IMG/VR virus record: IMGVR_UViG_3300044801_000056 | Coordinates: 1 to 53,826 of that record | DNA: 53,826 nt | Direction: 5' to 3' (one strand) | Source: a virus | Shown: positions 1 to 7,397 of the stretch, piece by piece | Layout of the letters: each line of letters begins with the position of its first letter | Numbering within the stretch: position 1 is the first letter of the stretch | Translations under genes and position numbers: made by a program | The notes under the pieces: generated by a model | Database searches by the model: none | What the model was told of the DNA's origin: nothing | The model's input: the letters and a program-made list of their open reading frames with translations, nothing else

Positions 1-52
1 AGCTTGTAAAGCTCGTGGAATTTTTAGGTGCAAAACCCAAAGGGAATTTTCC

Positions 53-532
53 ATGAAACGCCTCACTCTCGCGGTCGCTTTCTTCCTCGCCTTTGCGGCA
101 TCGGCTTATGCTGGTCAAGTCGGGACCGCCAGCACTTGGTCTCCTGGGCAGGTCTATATTTTTGCCGAGCCTTACATTCTCGCGGCATTCGGGGCTATTT
201 TCTCCATCCTTCTCGCTTGGTTTGCACAGCTCTTGAAACGCAGGCTTGATATCGATTTCACGACGGCGATGCAAACTGACTTGCAACAAACTGCGCTCAA
301 CGCAGCGGGCCGCATCATGGCTCGGGCGGAACCCTCCTTCGCAAGCGCTCAGATCGATGTCCACTCGCCGCTTATCGCGGAAGAGCTTCCGCATGTCCTG
401 GTCAATGCGGAAGACGCGGTGAAGGCCCTTGGGATCACGCCGGATAGGGTCAGTGCGCTCATCCTGGCCAAGGTCGGGCAGCTTCAGGTGGCTGCGCAAC
501 CTGCCGTTCCGTCAGCGCCGGGGGCACCCTGA
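53..532 (+). CDS. Holin-like membrane protein with signal sequence
   Basis: A 159-residue protein. Residues 1-20 form a Sec-type signal or first membrane segment, and a second hydrophobic segment spans about residues 40-60, ending in a KRR stop-transfer sequence. The C-terminal half is helical and amphipathic. Two membrane segments followed by a soluble helical tail ending in an Ile/Val-rich stretch resemble LLH-type phage holins, which time lysis by permeabilising the inner membrane. The start has an AAGGGA ribosome site. It is joined to the next gene by a TGATG overlap, and its place after the tail genes (if the genome is circular) fits a lysis role. The holin call is an inference from architecture; a virion membrane protein is an alternative. 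Confidence 0.5.
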   Translation: MKRLTLAVAFFLAFAASAYAGQVGTASTWSPGQVYIFAEPYILAAFGAIFSILLAWFAQLLKRRLDIDFTTAMQTDLQQTALNAAGRIMARAEPSFASAQIDVHSPLIAEELPHVLVNAEDAVKALGITPDRVSALILAKVGQLQVAAQPAVPSAPGAP

Positions 533-798
533 TGGATATCATCGCCGCCATCGAAGTCGCGGCGGCCACGGCCAGCCGTCAGGACATCGGAACCACGCTT
601 GCCGACATCAAGATGCTTTACGGCGTCTACGATCAGGTCAAGACCGCCGGGAAGATCGACATCCCGGCGATGGAGAGGGCAAAAACGCTAGGCCCTACCA
701 TCAAAGCCCTAGCGCGGACAAGCGCGTTGCTTGACGCACTCCAAAGCGATCCGCAAGCCGGGCCGCATGTCGCGGCTCTTCTGACATCGCTTTCGTAA
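532..798 (+). CDS. Small helical protein of unknown function
   Basis: An 88-residue, Ala-rich, fully soluble protein predicted to be helical. Its start overlaps the stop of the holin-like gene (TGATG), so the two are translationally coupled. No motif is recognised. Its place beside the holin-like gene suggests a late or lysis-region role, but nothing in the sequence defines it. Confidence 0.65.
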   Translation: MDIIAAIEVAAATASRQDIGTTLADIKMLYGVYDQVKTAGKIDIPAMERAKTLGPTIKALARTSALLDALQSDPQAGPHVAALLTSLS

Positions 799-831
799 CC
801 ACTTTCACCCTCACAAAATAGGATTACGCAT

Positions 832-1356
832 ATGTCATTCCTCACTGAAATCGAAACCGAATTCGGCGTCATCAAAATCAATGTGAATACCGTGATCGGG
901 AAGGTTATTTCCGGCATCGAACTTGTTGCCAGCGAGGCAGATGCCCTGCTCAATTGGGCTATCAGCCAGTCCGCGACCATCCAGGCCGATCTTACCGCCG
1001 CGACACCGATCATTTCGGCTGTCACGGGTCTTTTGACGACTGCGGCGACGGGCAACCCGGCGTTGGGCGTGGCCGCCGCCGATGCCGTCAGCGGGATCAA
1101 TGTAGCGGTCACTGCGGCTGAGACTGCCGTCAAGGCGCTCAATGCCGCCAATGCTGCCCTCACGGCTTCCAAGGCTGCCGGAAATGGCAAGGTCGTTAAT
1201 GACACGCAAGCTGTGATGGCGGGCATCCAATCAGTCATCGGGGCGTCTCAGACCGTCGCTAACGTCAAAAGCGTTGCGCTGGCTGCCGCCGTGACGATCC
1301 AGGCCGCGATCAACGCCACGCCCGCAGCGCCGGTGCCCGCGTCAGTCGTCCAATAA
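832..1356 (+). CDS. Ala-rich helical protein of unknown function
   Basis: A 174-residue protein preceded by an AGGA ribosome site nine bases before ATG. After about residue 45 it is dominated by Ala, Thr, Val and Ile in long amphipathic helices, with no charged clusters and no clear transmembrane segment. Its last base is shared with the ATG of the next gene (TAATG). The composition recalls pore-forming or virion helical proteins, but I do not recognise a family. Confidence 0.65.
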   Translation: MSFLTEIETEFGVIKINVNTVIGKVISGIELVASEADALLNWAISQSATIQADLTAATPIISAVTGLLTTAATGNPALGVAAADAVSGINVAVTAAETAVKALNAANAALTASKAAGNGKVVNDTQAVMAGIQSVIGASQTVANVKSVALAAAVTIQAAINATPAAPVPASVVQ

Positions 1357-1544
1357 TGTTCGCCGCCCTCGTTTACGGTGTCATGTCAGCATGCACCATC
1401 CCGAATGGGGGCGGCGCCTGTGAGTTTCTGATGCAAGCTCACGGGCGTGCGCAATCGAAAGATTGCGGCACCCACGAACTCATCCGCGATGACGGCACGA
1501 CATTTCGGATTACGATTAACTGTAAACACTCCAAACCAGAATAA
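1356..1544 (+). CDS. Small Cys-containing protein, possible lipoprotein or periplasmic peptide
   Basis: A 62-residue protein coupled to the upstream gene by a TAATG overlap. It starts with a short hydrophobic stretch ending at a Cys near residue 13 and has three further Cys residues (near 22, 37 and 56). A short export signal with disulphides, or a spanin-like lipoprotein, would fit a lysis cluster. The hydrophobic stretch is too short to be sure and there is no proper lipobox. Confidence 0.5.
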   Translation: MFAALVYGVMSACTIPNGGGACEFLMQAHGRAQSKDCGTHELIRDDGTTFRITINCKHSKPE

Positions 1545-1556
1545 GGCTTGACTAGC

Positions 1557-1925
1557 ATGGACCTCACATCTGCGGTTGGATTTGCAACCATAGCTTTGGC
1601 ATTCGGAGCCATACTTGGTCATGCTTTTGCCGCTGGTGGCAAGAACGAGTCTATCAAAAAGAACACTGCGGAAATTGAGGCACATAAGATCGAGGCAAAA
1701 GCTCGCTGGGAAACAACGGTAGCTGAGTTTAAGGAAATTAGAAAAGAGCATATGAATTTTGAACTCATGGTGACGAGAGATTATGTGAAGAATGAAGATC
1801 TTGAAGCAACGGAGTCTCGTCTTATTACTTTGAATTCAAATACTCTTAGTCTGCTTAAAGAAATGTCCGGGAAGGTTGATCAGCTTCTTGGATGGGCTAG
1901 GAAGGCTGACGTAGACCATCATTGA
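1557..1925 (+). CDS. Membrane-anchored coiled-coil protein (possible spanin or holin partner)
   Basis: A 122-residue protein with one N-terminal transmembrane segment (about residues 6-26) followed by a charged helix with heptad-like spacing over the remaining 90 residues. ATG 1557 is chosen because AAGG lies ten bases upstream; a TTG three codons earlier sits almost on that ribosome site. An N-terminal anchor with a long periplasmic coiled coil is the design of inner-membrane spanins. The same design appears in the leftward gene at 4719-5141. Function is inferred only. Confidence 0.6.
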   Translation: MDLTSAVGFATIALAFGAILGHAFAAGGKNESIKKNTAEIEAHKIEAKARWETTVAEFKEIRKEHMNFELMVTRDYVKNEDLEATESRLITLNSNTLSLLKEMSGKVDQLLGWARKADVDHH

Positions 1926-1974
1926 TCTAGATCAAGATGACCATACAATTCTATGATCAAAAGGATAAGGTCAT

Positions 1975-3399
1975 ATGGCAAATGGGTTTTCTCGCGACGA
2001 TGCTGCACGCACGATAGAAGCAATCATTCAAGCCGAATCCGAAGGATACCCACGAAAGTCAACGAAACCATTTGAGAAAAGTTCCCTTACTCGCGCGGCA
2101 GAGATATTAGGTGTTAATTTTAGTACAATGCGATCACGATGTAAGCCAAACGGTGCTCTTGCAAATCTTGGTTTCACGCTCCCCGATGAAATCGTAAAGC
2201 CCAAAGCTCCTGATTATGCTACATATTTCGAGGAAGCAAAAACACGAGCTATAGAACCGAAACCTATACCTCTAGCCGATCCCATAGATGATTTTGTTGA
2301 TCCAAAAATAAATCCAATCGCATCTCCCATTATTCTGTTAAAAGACACTTCCCTAACGCCTGCTGAACGCCGGGACGCTGAATTCTGGCGGAAGCGATAT
2401 GAGAGCGAGCGCAAAGGAAAGCTAGACGTAGAGCATCTTCTAAATGAGGTTAGTGGCGTCGTCGGGCAGCGTGTAGTCCCTCCGCAATGGTTGATGCCAA
2501 GCATTGGTGGCCCGAAGAAACGATCGGTTATCGGTCTTCTCCTAACTGATTTGCATGTTGGAGAGGTCGTCGACCCTGACGAAATTAGCGGTCTCAATGC
2601 CTATAACCCTGAGATTTTCCAGCAACGCATACGCCGGTACATCATGGCCGCTTGTGAGGTTGGGGTTAGATGGAGTTCAGATTGTCAAAATCAAGGCGCA
2701 TTTGTCGTCATTGGCGGGGATTTGATCTCTGGTGATATCCATGATGAATTGAGGATGACGAATGCCCTCACGGCTCATGAACAAGCTCTCCTGGCGGCTC
2801 AAGAGCTAACCGCCGGTCTAAAGCATGTTGCTGATACATATGGCCGGGTCCATGTGGTCTGTGTCGCCGGAAACCATGGCCGGACAACCGTAAAGCCTTC
2901 CCAAAAACAATATGCCCGTCTTTCGTATGATACGCTGACGACCAAGATGGTTGCTATGTCGCTTGCAGGAGACAAAAGGATTACGATCGATATCCCGAAT
3001 AGCCGAGATGCGATTGTGCCGATCTTTGGCCGGAATGTCTTTATCAACCACGGGGATGGCATGGGAACAGGCGGCGGTATGGGTTTCGCCGGGCCGATTC
3101 TCCCGATAGCTCGCGGATCGAAAAAAGTGGAGCTTCAGCAATTCCGCGCAAAACGGTCATTTGATCTTCTATTGCATGGTCACTACCATCATAGCGCCAA
3201 CCAGAATATGACGCTCTCAAATGGGAGCTTCCCGGCGTACACCGAATATGGCAACGGGCTCCGTATGGGTGTCGAACCTCCTCAGCAATGGCTTTTCCTA
3301 CTCCATGAGAGATGGTGGCTCCGGGAGCGTGCAGAAATACAACTCGATGAGCCGAGTTTTAAACCGCTTCCCCCATCGCAATCTCCATTCGCGCGATGA
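1975..3399 (+). CDS. Calcineurin-like metallophosphoesterase with N-terminal HTH-like region
   Basis: A 474-residue protein with the full series of metallophosphoesterase motifs: D-x-H in LLLTDLHVGE, GD in VIGGDLISGD, GNH in VVCVAGNHGR and GHxH in LLHGHYHH. These ligate two metals and catalyse phosphodiester or phosphomonoester hydrolysis. The first 70 residues contain a helix-turn-helix-like stretch (TRAAEILGVNFSTMRSR), which suggests DNA binding, so a phage nuclease or DNA phosphatase is plausible. AAGGATAAGG precedes ATG. It overlaps the next gene by ATGA. Substrate unknown. Confidence 0.85.
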   Translation: MANGFSRDDAARTIEAIIQAESEGYPRKSTKPFEKSSLTRAAEILGVNFSTMRSRCKPNGALANLGFTLPDEIVKPKAPDYATYFEEAKTRAIEPKPIPLADPIDDFVDPKINPIASPIILLKDTSLTPAERRDAEFWRKRYESERKGKLDVEHLLNEVSGVVGQRVVPPQWLMPSIGGPKKRSVIGLLLTDLHVGEVVDPDEISGLNAYNPEIFQQRIRRYIMAACEVGVRWSSDCQNQGAFVVIGGDLISGDIHDELRMTNALTAHEQALLAAQELTAGLKHVADTYGRVHVVCVAGNHGRTTVKPSQKQYARLSYDTLTTKMVAMSLAGDKRITIDIPNSRDAIVPIFGRNVFINHGDGMGTGGGMGFAGPILPIARGSKKVELQQFRAKRSFDLLLHGHYHHSANQNMTLSNGSFPAYTEYGNGLRMGVEPPQQWLFLLHERWWLRERAEIQLDEPSFKPLPPSQSPFAR

Positions 3400-3620
3400 G
3401 TTTCGCACGAGCCGATGCCGTTATGCTCGTGGTCTCTGGGGATGACCTTCAGCTCTTGGTGGTCTCCGAAGGTCAAATGAATTACTATGAGTTAACCACT
3501 TCGTCCGCCGCTGCATTGATGTCCGATGCCGCTCGGATTTGCGCCGGGCAGATTCTTCCACGATCCAAAATCTTAGGAGCATCCCATGCGAATAGGCCCA
3601 AGGATGATCAAGGCATTTAG
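3396..3620 (+). CDS. Small hypothetical protein
   Basis: A 74-residue protein translationally coupled to the phosphoesterase by an ATGA overlap. The N-terminal half alternates hydrophobic and charged residues as in small beta-sheet proteins. No family is recognised. Its 3' end overlaps the next gene by 35 bases in another frame. Confidence 0.5.
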   Translation: MSFARADAVMLVVSGDDLQLLVVSEGQMNYYELTTSSAAALMSDAARICAGQILPRSKILGASHANRPKDDQGI

Positions 3621-3828
3621 ATCCAAACATGACGCGGCGCTGTATAAAATCATGTTATGGTCGGCATCCTATGAAAATGCGAAAGACTGCGGGGAAATCG
3701 AAGAATGTGAGCAAGCATTACAGGAAATGGCTTTTATCGTTCTCTCGACGCGGAATGATTTTACAGTCTCAGAAGAGATCGAGATGATGGATAGTAAAAT
3801 AACAACCCTAAAACCACGAGGCGCTTGA
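3586..3828 (+). CDS. Small hypothetical protein
   Basis: An 80-residue helical protein with two Cys and an acidic C-terminal half. A TTAGGAG ribosome site lies eight bases before ATG, which supports this start despite the 35-base overlap with the preceding gene. It is coupled to the next gene by TGATG. No function can be assigned. Confidence 0.6.
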   Translation: MRIGPRMIKAFRSKHDAALYKIMLWSASYENAKDCGEIEECEQALQEMAFIVLSTRNDFTVSEEIEMMDSKITTLKPRGA

Positions 3829-4148
3829 TGGAAGCCAGACATACACTGCCGAATCGGCGAGAGAGCTATATTATTGATTTTGAGCACAGGAATATGCCAT
3901 TTACTGTTGGGTATAGCTTTTTTAAGGAAAGCGGGAATCTGGCAGAAATTTTTGTTCAACCTCGATTGCCATCTAGTGATTTGCATGACGAATTGGGAAG
4001 CGCATCAACGATTCTTAGCATTTCTCTCCAATATGATGTCCCACTTTCGACGATCCGATCTGGCCTACCAAAACATGCAAATAATCGCCCTTGTTGCATA
4101 ATTGGAAAAGCTCTTACCGCTATTGCATCTGCCCAAAATATAGAATGA
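3828..4148 (+). CDS. TSCPD-like small protein (ribonucleotide-reductase C-terminal type)
   Basis: A 106-residue protein. The order LPNRRES, then a beta strand with FTVGYSFF, then AEIFVQ, then ILSISLQYDVPLSTIRSGL, ending in a Gly/Ala helix, matches the small TSCPD-type proteins common in alphaproteobacterial phages and prophages. These resemble the C-terminal domain of vitamin B12-dependent ribonucleotide reductase. In large reductases this domain helps present redox Cys; here a CC pair sits near residue 90 (RPCCIIG). The stand-alone role is not established. ATG 3828 overlaps the preceding stop. It is the last rightward gene before a convergent leftward operon. Confidence 0.6.
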   Translation: MEARHTLPNRRESYIIDFEHRNMPFTVGYSFFKESGNLAEIFVQPRLPSSDLHDELGSASTILSISLQYDVPLSTIRSGLPKHANNRPCCIIGKALTAIASAQNIE

Positions 4149-4151
4149 ATT

Positions 4152-4280
4152 TCACTTGAAGCTATTCAGCTTCCTCCCAAGACTTAGCCCCGGCCGGTGA
4201 AATCGGCACGTCGCGCATGGGCGCGCCGAATCGTAGTCTGGAACCTGGACGCGGCCGTTGATGTGGACGATATCAGCCAT
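4152..4280 (-). CDS. Short CxxC/H protein, probably truncated
   Basis: A 42-residue reading frame on the minus strand whose ATG follows CGGAGA by about six bases and overlaps the stop of the gene upstream. It contains CATCRFHRPG, a zinc-ligand-like start, but then ends after about 20 residues. Small phage proteins with this opening usually continue with a second Cys/His pair, so this may be a C-terminally truncated copy. It is the last gene of the leftward operon. Confidence 0.35.
   Translation of the reverse strand: MADIVHINGRVQVPDYDSARPCATCRFHRPGLSLGRKLNSFK
4158..4173. terminator. Hairpin between convergent operons (weak terminator candidate)
   Basis: A perfect six-base stem with a four-base loop (GAAGCT-ATTC-AGCTTC) lies ten bases past the stop of the rightward operon and overlaps the last codons of the leftward one. 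The position suits a bidirectional terminator, but there is no clear U tract on either side, so this is tentative. Confidence 0.25.
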
Positions 4281-4533
4281 CGGCGTTCTCCGATAGAGAG
4301 GCAAGCGCGGAGCGGGCAATGGTTATTCTCTGGTTGAACATCATCGGCTCGGAGCCATCGTCCCCATTTTGTTCCATCCAATTTGCTAGGTCGAGGACAA
4401 TGGCCCGCAAGCCAGGGAGGCAAGCGAGCCTGATTTCACGAATTAGACGCCGCAGCTCAAATCTCTTTGACCGGGGATGGCTGTTTCGTCTCACACGAGC
4501 CCGCAAACACGGGCAGGAAGGTAGGTGGCACAT
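4273..4533 (-). CDS. Small helical hypothetical protein
   Basis: Up to 86 residues; the convincing part is the last 60, a helical segment rich in Leu, Ile and Arg running from FELRRLIREI to the C terminus. The ATG at 4533 has no ribosome site and the first 20 residues look random, so translation may begin at an internal GTG near 4494. It is coupled to the short Cys protein downstream. Function unknown. Confidence 0.4.
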   Translation of the reverse strand: MCHLPSCPCLRARVRRNSHPRSKRFELRRLIREIRLACLPGLRAIVLDLANWMEQNGDDGSEPMMFNQRITIARSALASLSENADG

Positions 4534-4718
4534 GACAACATAACTTGATCCATTGGCTAGGGTCGGCGGCTTCGTTCACAGCGAAGTTGCCGACTTCAGT
4601 TTCATGGGCCGGGGCTGGTAGCCGAGAGCCGGATTTCCACCTGTGCGCTCCGGAGTCCGATCCCCCGTCGGTCCACCTTAGTTTTTGGTATACGAAAGCG
4701 TTGATTCCGTCAAGGGAA

Positions 4719-5141
4719 TTAGCGTTTTTCGGTGCTTTGCCCGAACAAAATTCCCAATGTCTCGCCCTCAACGAAAACGATTCCTTCCCGATCCAGCGCA
4801 ACTTTCATTGCCTCTATATTTGAAAGACTGTTTCCGGCCACCACTGTTTCTTTGGTCTGAGACGCGGCACGTAATATATTTTCGTTAGTGTTCAACGCCA
4901 TCAAGAGCGCTTTTTGCGCGGCCTCGTTCCCGCTCTGCATGCGGTCTACTACCTTGTTGAAGTTTTCAAACTGAGACTGAGAGACGAAACTCATTGTCTC
5001 TAAGGCCTGCTTTCTTTCGTTACCCCGAACTTCTTCAAGGTGCACTTCTTTTCTGGACTCCAAGAATGCTGTAAAACCGTAATAGCCCGCCGTGACAAGC
5101 GCGAGCCCTACGATAGCTATGACGATTTCTGTTCCGGTCAT
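4719..5141 (-). CDS. Membrane-anchored coiled-coil protein
   Basis: A 140-residue protein with one N-terminal membrane segment (residues 5-25) and a long charged helix (about 27-100). GGTAGG lies shortly before ATG. It is directly downstream of the TnpB fragment at 5157-5363, so it probably lost its original upstream neighbour when that element arrived. Architecture resembles the rightward gene at 1557-1925. No family recognised. Confidence 0.65.
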   Translation of the reverse strand: MTGTEIVIAIVGLALVTAGYYGFTAFLESRKEVHLEEVRGNERKQALETMSFVSQSQFENFNKVVDRMQSGNEAAQKALLMALNTNENILRAASQTKETVVAGNSLSNIEAMKVALDREGIVFVEGETLGILFGQSTEKR

Positions 5142-5156
5142 TTTTCCTACCAGCTG

Positions 5157-5363
5157 TCAAGCATCAGTTTTTATCTCCTGCTTGAGCTTCGGAAGCCGGA
5201 TGGTCATCGCATGGTAGTTCAAACCCTTGCCGGTCTCGCGATAGAGCGCTTGCGACTTAGCGAGCGTCTCGTTCCACACCCAACGTGCGCAACCGAACTG
5301 GACAGCCAAAGCCTGAGCTTGCTGGTCAGTCGGATAGAGGCGTATGCGGGTCTCGGTCAACAT
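5157..5363 (-). pseudogene. tnpB: N-terminal fragment of an IS200/IS605-family TnpB
   Basis: Sixty-eight residues match the start of TnpB/OrfB, the RNA-guided nuclease of IS200/IS605 elements: a beta strand with RIRLYPTDQQ, then CARWVWNETL, then LPKLKQE at the usual spacing of the N-terminal helix-turn-helix region. TnpB proteins are normally about 350-400 residues, so the RuvC and zinc-finger parts are missing; the frame ends in TGA soon after LKQE. A palindromic IS-type end lies about 55-70 bases beyond its 5' side. This is a decayed remnant and cannot be an active nuclease. Confidence 0.75.
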
Positions 5364-5452
5364 TTCTTAGGCATAGGTAGTCTTTGTCTAAATAGCAAGA
5401 GGCCGCCTTATATCTCCGCCCTGAAGGGCGAGGCTTTACGGCGGAAAAAGTA
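5157..5452 (-). mobile_element. IS200/IS605-type element remnant
   Basis: This segment joins the TnpB N-terminal fragment to a subterminal palindrome at 5417-5430 (CGCCC-TGAA-GGGCG) followed by AGGCTTTACGG, a sequence style typical of IS200/IS605 ends. The element cuts a host phage gene on its right (5436-5600) and its left part has been deleted up to 5157. No TnpA is present, so the copy could not move by itself. Confidence 0.6.
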
Positions 5453-5600
5453 AGCGCCGGTCTTTCGGGTCTTTGCCCTCGCATTGGCAAACGCGGCAAG
5501 CCAGTTCCCGGCTCGTAAGAGGTTCTGACGACTTCCTAAGCTCTGCCAGGAGGTATTCCCGAAGCTCGTTCCGGTAGAACAGGACGATGCGGGTTTGGAA
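5436..5600 (-). pseudogene. HTH-type small phage gene interrupted by the IS remnant
   Basis: An open minus-strand stretch reads RIVLFYRNELREYLL, then PLTSRELACRV and KDPKDRRLL, before ending FPP-stop inside the IS end. The order (hydrophobic strand, a helix, then PLTxRELA-R and a KGxDxxD-like turn) matches small winged-helix proteins common in alphaproteobacterial phages. No ATG, GTG or TTG is present in frame back to the upstream TGA near 5650, so the start as well as the C terminus seems lost. It overlaps the 3' end of the gene at 5536-6030 in a different frame. Confidence 0.5.
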
Positions 5601-6030
5601 CCTGAGACTGCCGGTCCGCCTCGGCTTCGAGCATGCCGATGAAACCTCGCGCGATCATATAAATCGGATCAGGTGGACCGCCAATGCCAAGCGCGGGGGT
5701 CCCAACGGATTGCCGGATTAATTCCGCAGCACGGAAGAGGCCAGGAGCGAGTGGGCCTCGCGGTGGTTGGTCGCGAAGGGCGGCGGATTTAGCAAGAGCA
5801 TCGTCGCGTTGGGCGATCATATCATTTAGTTCGTGAAAGAGTTTCTGAGCGGTATGGTCGCGATGCTCACTCAATTTCTCCGCTGCCTTCAGCGCTGCGA
5901 TCAGCGCAGCGTGGTCGTCGAGAAGATCAATGATGGCTGGCGGAGCTTCAGCAAGATGAAACCGCCCTTGCGAACGGAGATATTGCGCTTTTTTGTCTGT
6001 GACTTTAAGTTCAACCATGCTTATATTCAT
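5536..6030 (-). CDS. Hypothetical helical protein
   Basis: A 164-residue protein with a soluble N terminus, a long helix (about residues 30-90) and a Pro/Gly-rich end. AGGA lies eight bases before ATG 6030; a second ATG at 6018 is possible. The last 30 residues overlap the interrupted HTH gene and look low in information, so the original stop may have been lost by a small indel. No family recognised. Confidence 0.55.
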   Translation of the reverse strand: MNISMVELKVTDKKAQYLRSQGRFHLAEAPPAIIDLLDDHAALIAALKAAEKLSEHRDHTAQKLFHELNDMIAQRDDALAKSAALRDQPPRGPLAPGLFRAAELIRQSVGTPALGIGGPPDPIYMIARGFIGMLEAEADRQSQVPNPHRPVLPERASGIPPGRA

Positions 6031-6063
6031 CCTCTATTTCCTAGACAACTGGTGAGCGTGCCA

Positions 6064-6480
6064 TCACTTCATCCCGAATCGGCGCTGGATTTCCGTGAGA
6101 CCGGGCGGCTGAATTTTCCCGGCGGATTTCTCCGCGCGGGCAGCATCTTTATCCTCGCGCGTCCGTCCCGAGAGCGCGGTAGGGGCGACTTTGATGCCGA
6201 GGTGGGCCGTCTCTCGTCGTTTGGCTTTGGCGATCTGAGCAACATCGATGGCGGTTTTCTTAGCATGGCAGGCAAGACAAAGAATTCGACAGTTTTCGAA
6301 TGTCGGCTCACCGGTCAAACCATCCGGATTATCGTGGTCCCCGTGGAATCGGCCCGGTTCGGCTTTGACCAAACATCTCGATCCATCGGCCAAGATGCCC
6401 TCGCATTGAAAGCCAGCATGAGCGAGGCGTTGCTTGATAGTCGCAGCGGAGAAATTCTTGCGTTTGTTAAGATCGGTCAT
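6064..6480 (-). CDS. HNH endonuclease
   Basis: A 138-residue protein with an HNH fold between residues 20 and 80: a Cys pair (FQCEGILADGSRC), the core GRFHGDHDNPDG, and ENCRILCLACHAKK. The DHD pair and the later H are the expected metal and general-base ligands, and the Cys residues form the usual structural zinc site. Small free-standing HNH proteins in phages act as nicking or homing nucleases or assist packaging. Its position in the early recombination operon favours a DNA-metabolism role. Confidence 0.8.
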   Translation of the reverse strand: MTDLNKRKNFSAATIKQRLAHAGFQCEGILADGSRCLVKAEPGRFHGDHDNPDGLTGEPTFENCRILCLACHAKKTAIDVAQIAKAKRRETAHLGIKVAPTALSGRTREDKDAARAEKSAGKIQPPGLTEIQRRFGMK

Positions 6481-6514
6481 TTTGATCTCGATGGAGACGG
6501 GCTTCGAAAATTCT

Positions 6515-7039
6515 CTATGCCGCCCTTCCTGAATTTCGTGATAATTCCTCGACAGTTATCCCGATCATCTCGGCCATGATCTGAAGTGTTTTTTCTTTGC
6601 TCTCTTGAAAATCTTGACCTCCCATAGCCTTGAGGCTTTGGCTCTTGGCGGTATAGACCGTAACAACGCATTCAGAGGGCACGACAATCGCATAACAGTC
6701 CATCGGCCGGACAAAAGCCGCAATGCGAACAGCCTCCGCTTTCGAGCTGCAAACGATCGATCGTTCATCAGCGTACCCAGCGCGAATTAGGCATTTCTTG
6801 CGGAACTGTTCGACGCTGATATATTCGTCCGCGATATCATCGGGAAGGTTTTTATAAGCCTCTAGGACACAACAGAAAAAATGGTCGTGTGACTTGGATG
6901 ATCTCCCCTTGGCTTCGTCGAGAAGGTATATCTGATCGACGACAAAGGTTTCCTCGCATTGCTTTTTGAAGCGCGCCATCGGGACATGTGCGTGACCATT
7001 CCACTTGTACAGAATCGCCGTTTCAATTTTATCTTTCAT
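6515..7039 (-). CDS. Conserved alphaproteobacterial phage protein of unknown function
   Basis: A 174-residue protein of a kind I recognise from alphaproteobacterial phages: a WNGHAHVPMARFKKQC opening, RSSKSHDHFFCCVLEA, then LIRAGYADERSIVCSS, and a tail with VYTAKSQSLKAMGG. It usually sits beside recombination genes, as here. The function is not known to me. ATG 7039 is preferred because GGAG lies six bases upstream and it gives the family start; an ATG at 7066 has a poorly placed ribosome site. Confidence 0.7.
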   Translation of the reverse strand: MKDKIETAILYKWNGHAHVPMARFKKQCEETFVVDQIYLLDEAKGRSSKSHDHFFCCVLEAYKNLPDDIADEYISVEQFRKKCLIRAGYADERSIVCSSKAEAVRIAAFVRPMDCYAIVVPSECVVTVYTAKSQSLKAMGGQDFQESKEKTLQIMAEMIGITVEELSRNSGRAA

Positions 7040-7079
7040 ACCGAACTCCGTTGTGATTTCGATCATTCCCCAATGCTGG

Positions 7080-7397
7080 TTATTTGTGAAGTTCCTCGTG
7101 CAATCTGATAACTTTCTTGGCCCCTATTGCCCCGCGTTCGATCCATCGAAAATGTTCAAGGCTATTGAGAGCGAGCTTTAGCCAGACGCGGGTAAAAAGG
7201 TCTTCTTCGTCCTTGATCATTCTGGCAAGCTTATTATGAGCACCAGTATACCCACGTCCGTCCCGTGTGAAGCAATCACCATTGTGCGCGCATTCTTCCG
7301 CATCAGAGCATGCTGGCGCATATCCTTGGCATAGCACCATTGCCGTTGCGAACGCCTCCGGCGAAGCATTGTGCTTTAAGGATGGTTTTGTGGTCAT
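7080..7397 (-). CDS. Cys-containing hypothetical protein
   Basis: A 105-residue protein with four Cys clustered in residues 20-45 (LCQGYAPACSDAEECAHNGDC), which could bind zinc or an iron-sulphur group, followed by a helical C-terminal half. AGGAG precedes ATG and its start overlaps the exonuclease stop (ATGA). The link to the exonuclease suggests a recombination-associated role, not proven by sequence. Confidence 0.65.
   Translation of the reverse strand: MTTKPSLKHNASPEAFATAMVLCQGYAPACSDAEECAHNGDCFTRDGRGYTGAHNKLARMIKDEEDLFTRVWLKLALNSLEHFRWIERGAIGAKKVIRLHEELHK

Noticed and set aside
4457-4801. A 114-codon minus-strand frame overlapping the 4719-5141 gene
   Set aside because: No ribosome site, overlaps a better gene by 83 bases and has no recognisable motif; a weak tRNA-like 3' end (GGCTACCA near 4615) in it lacks D and T arms.
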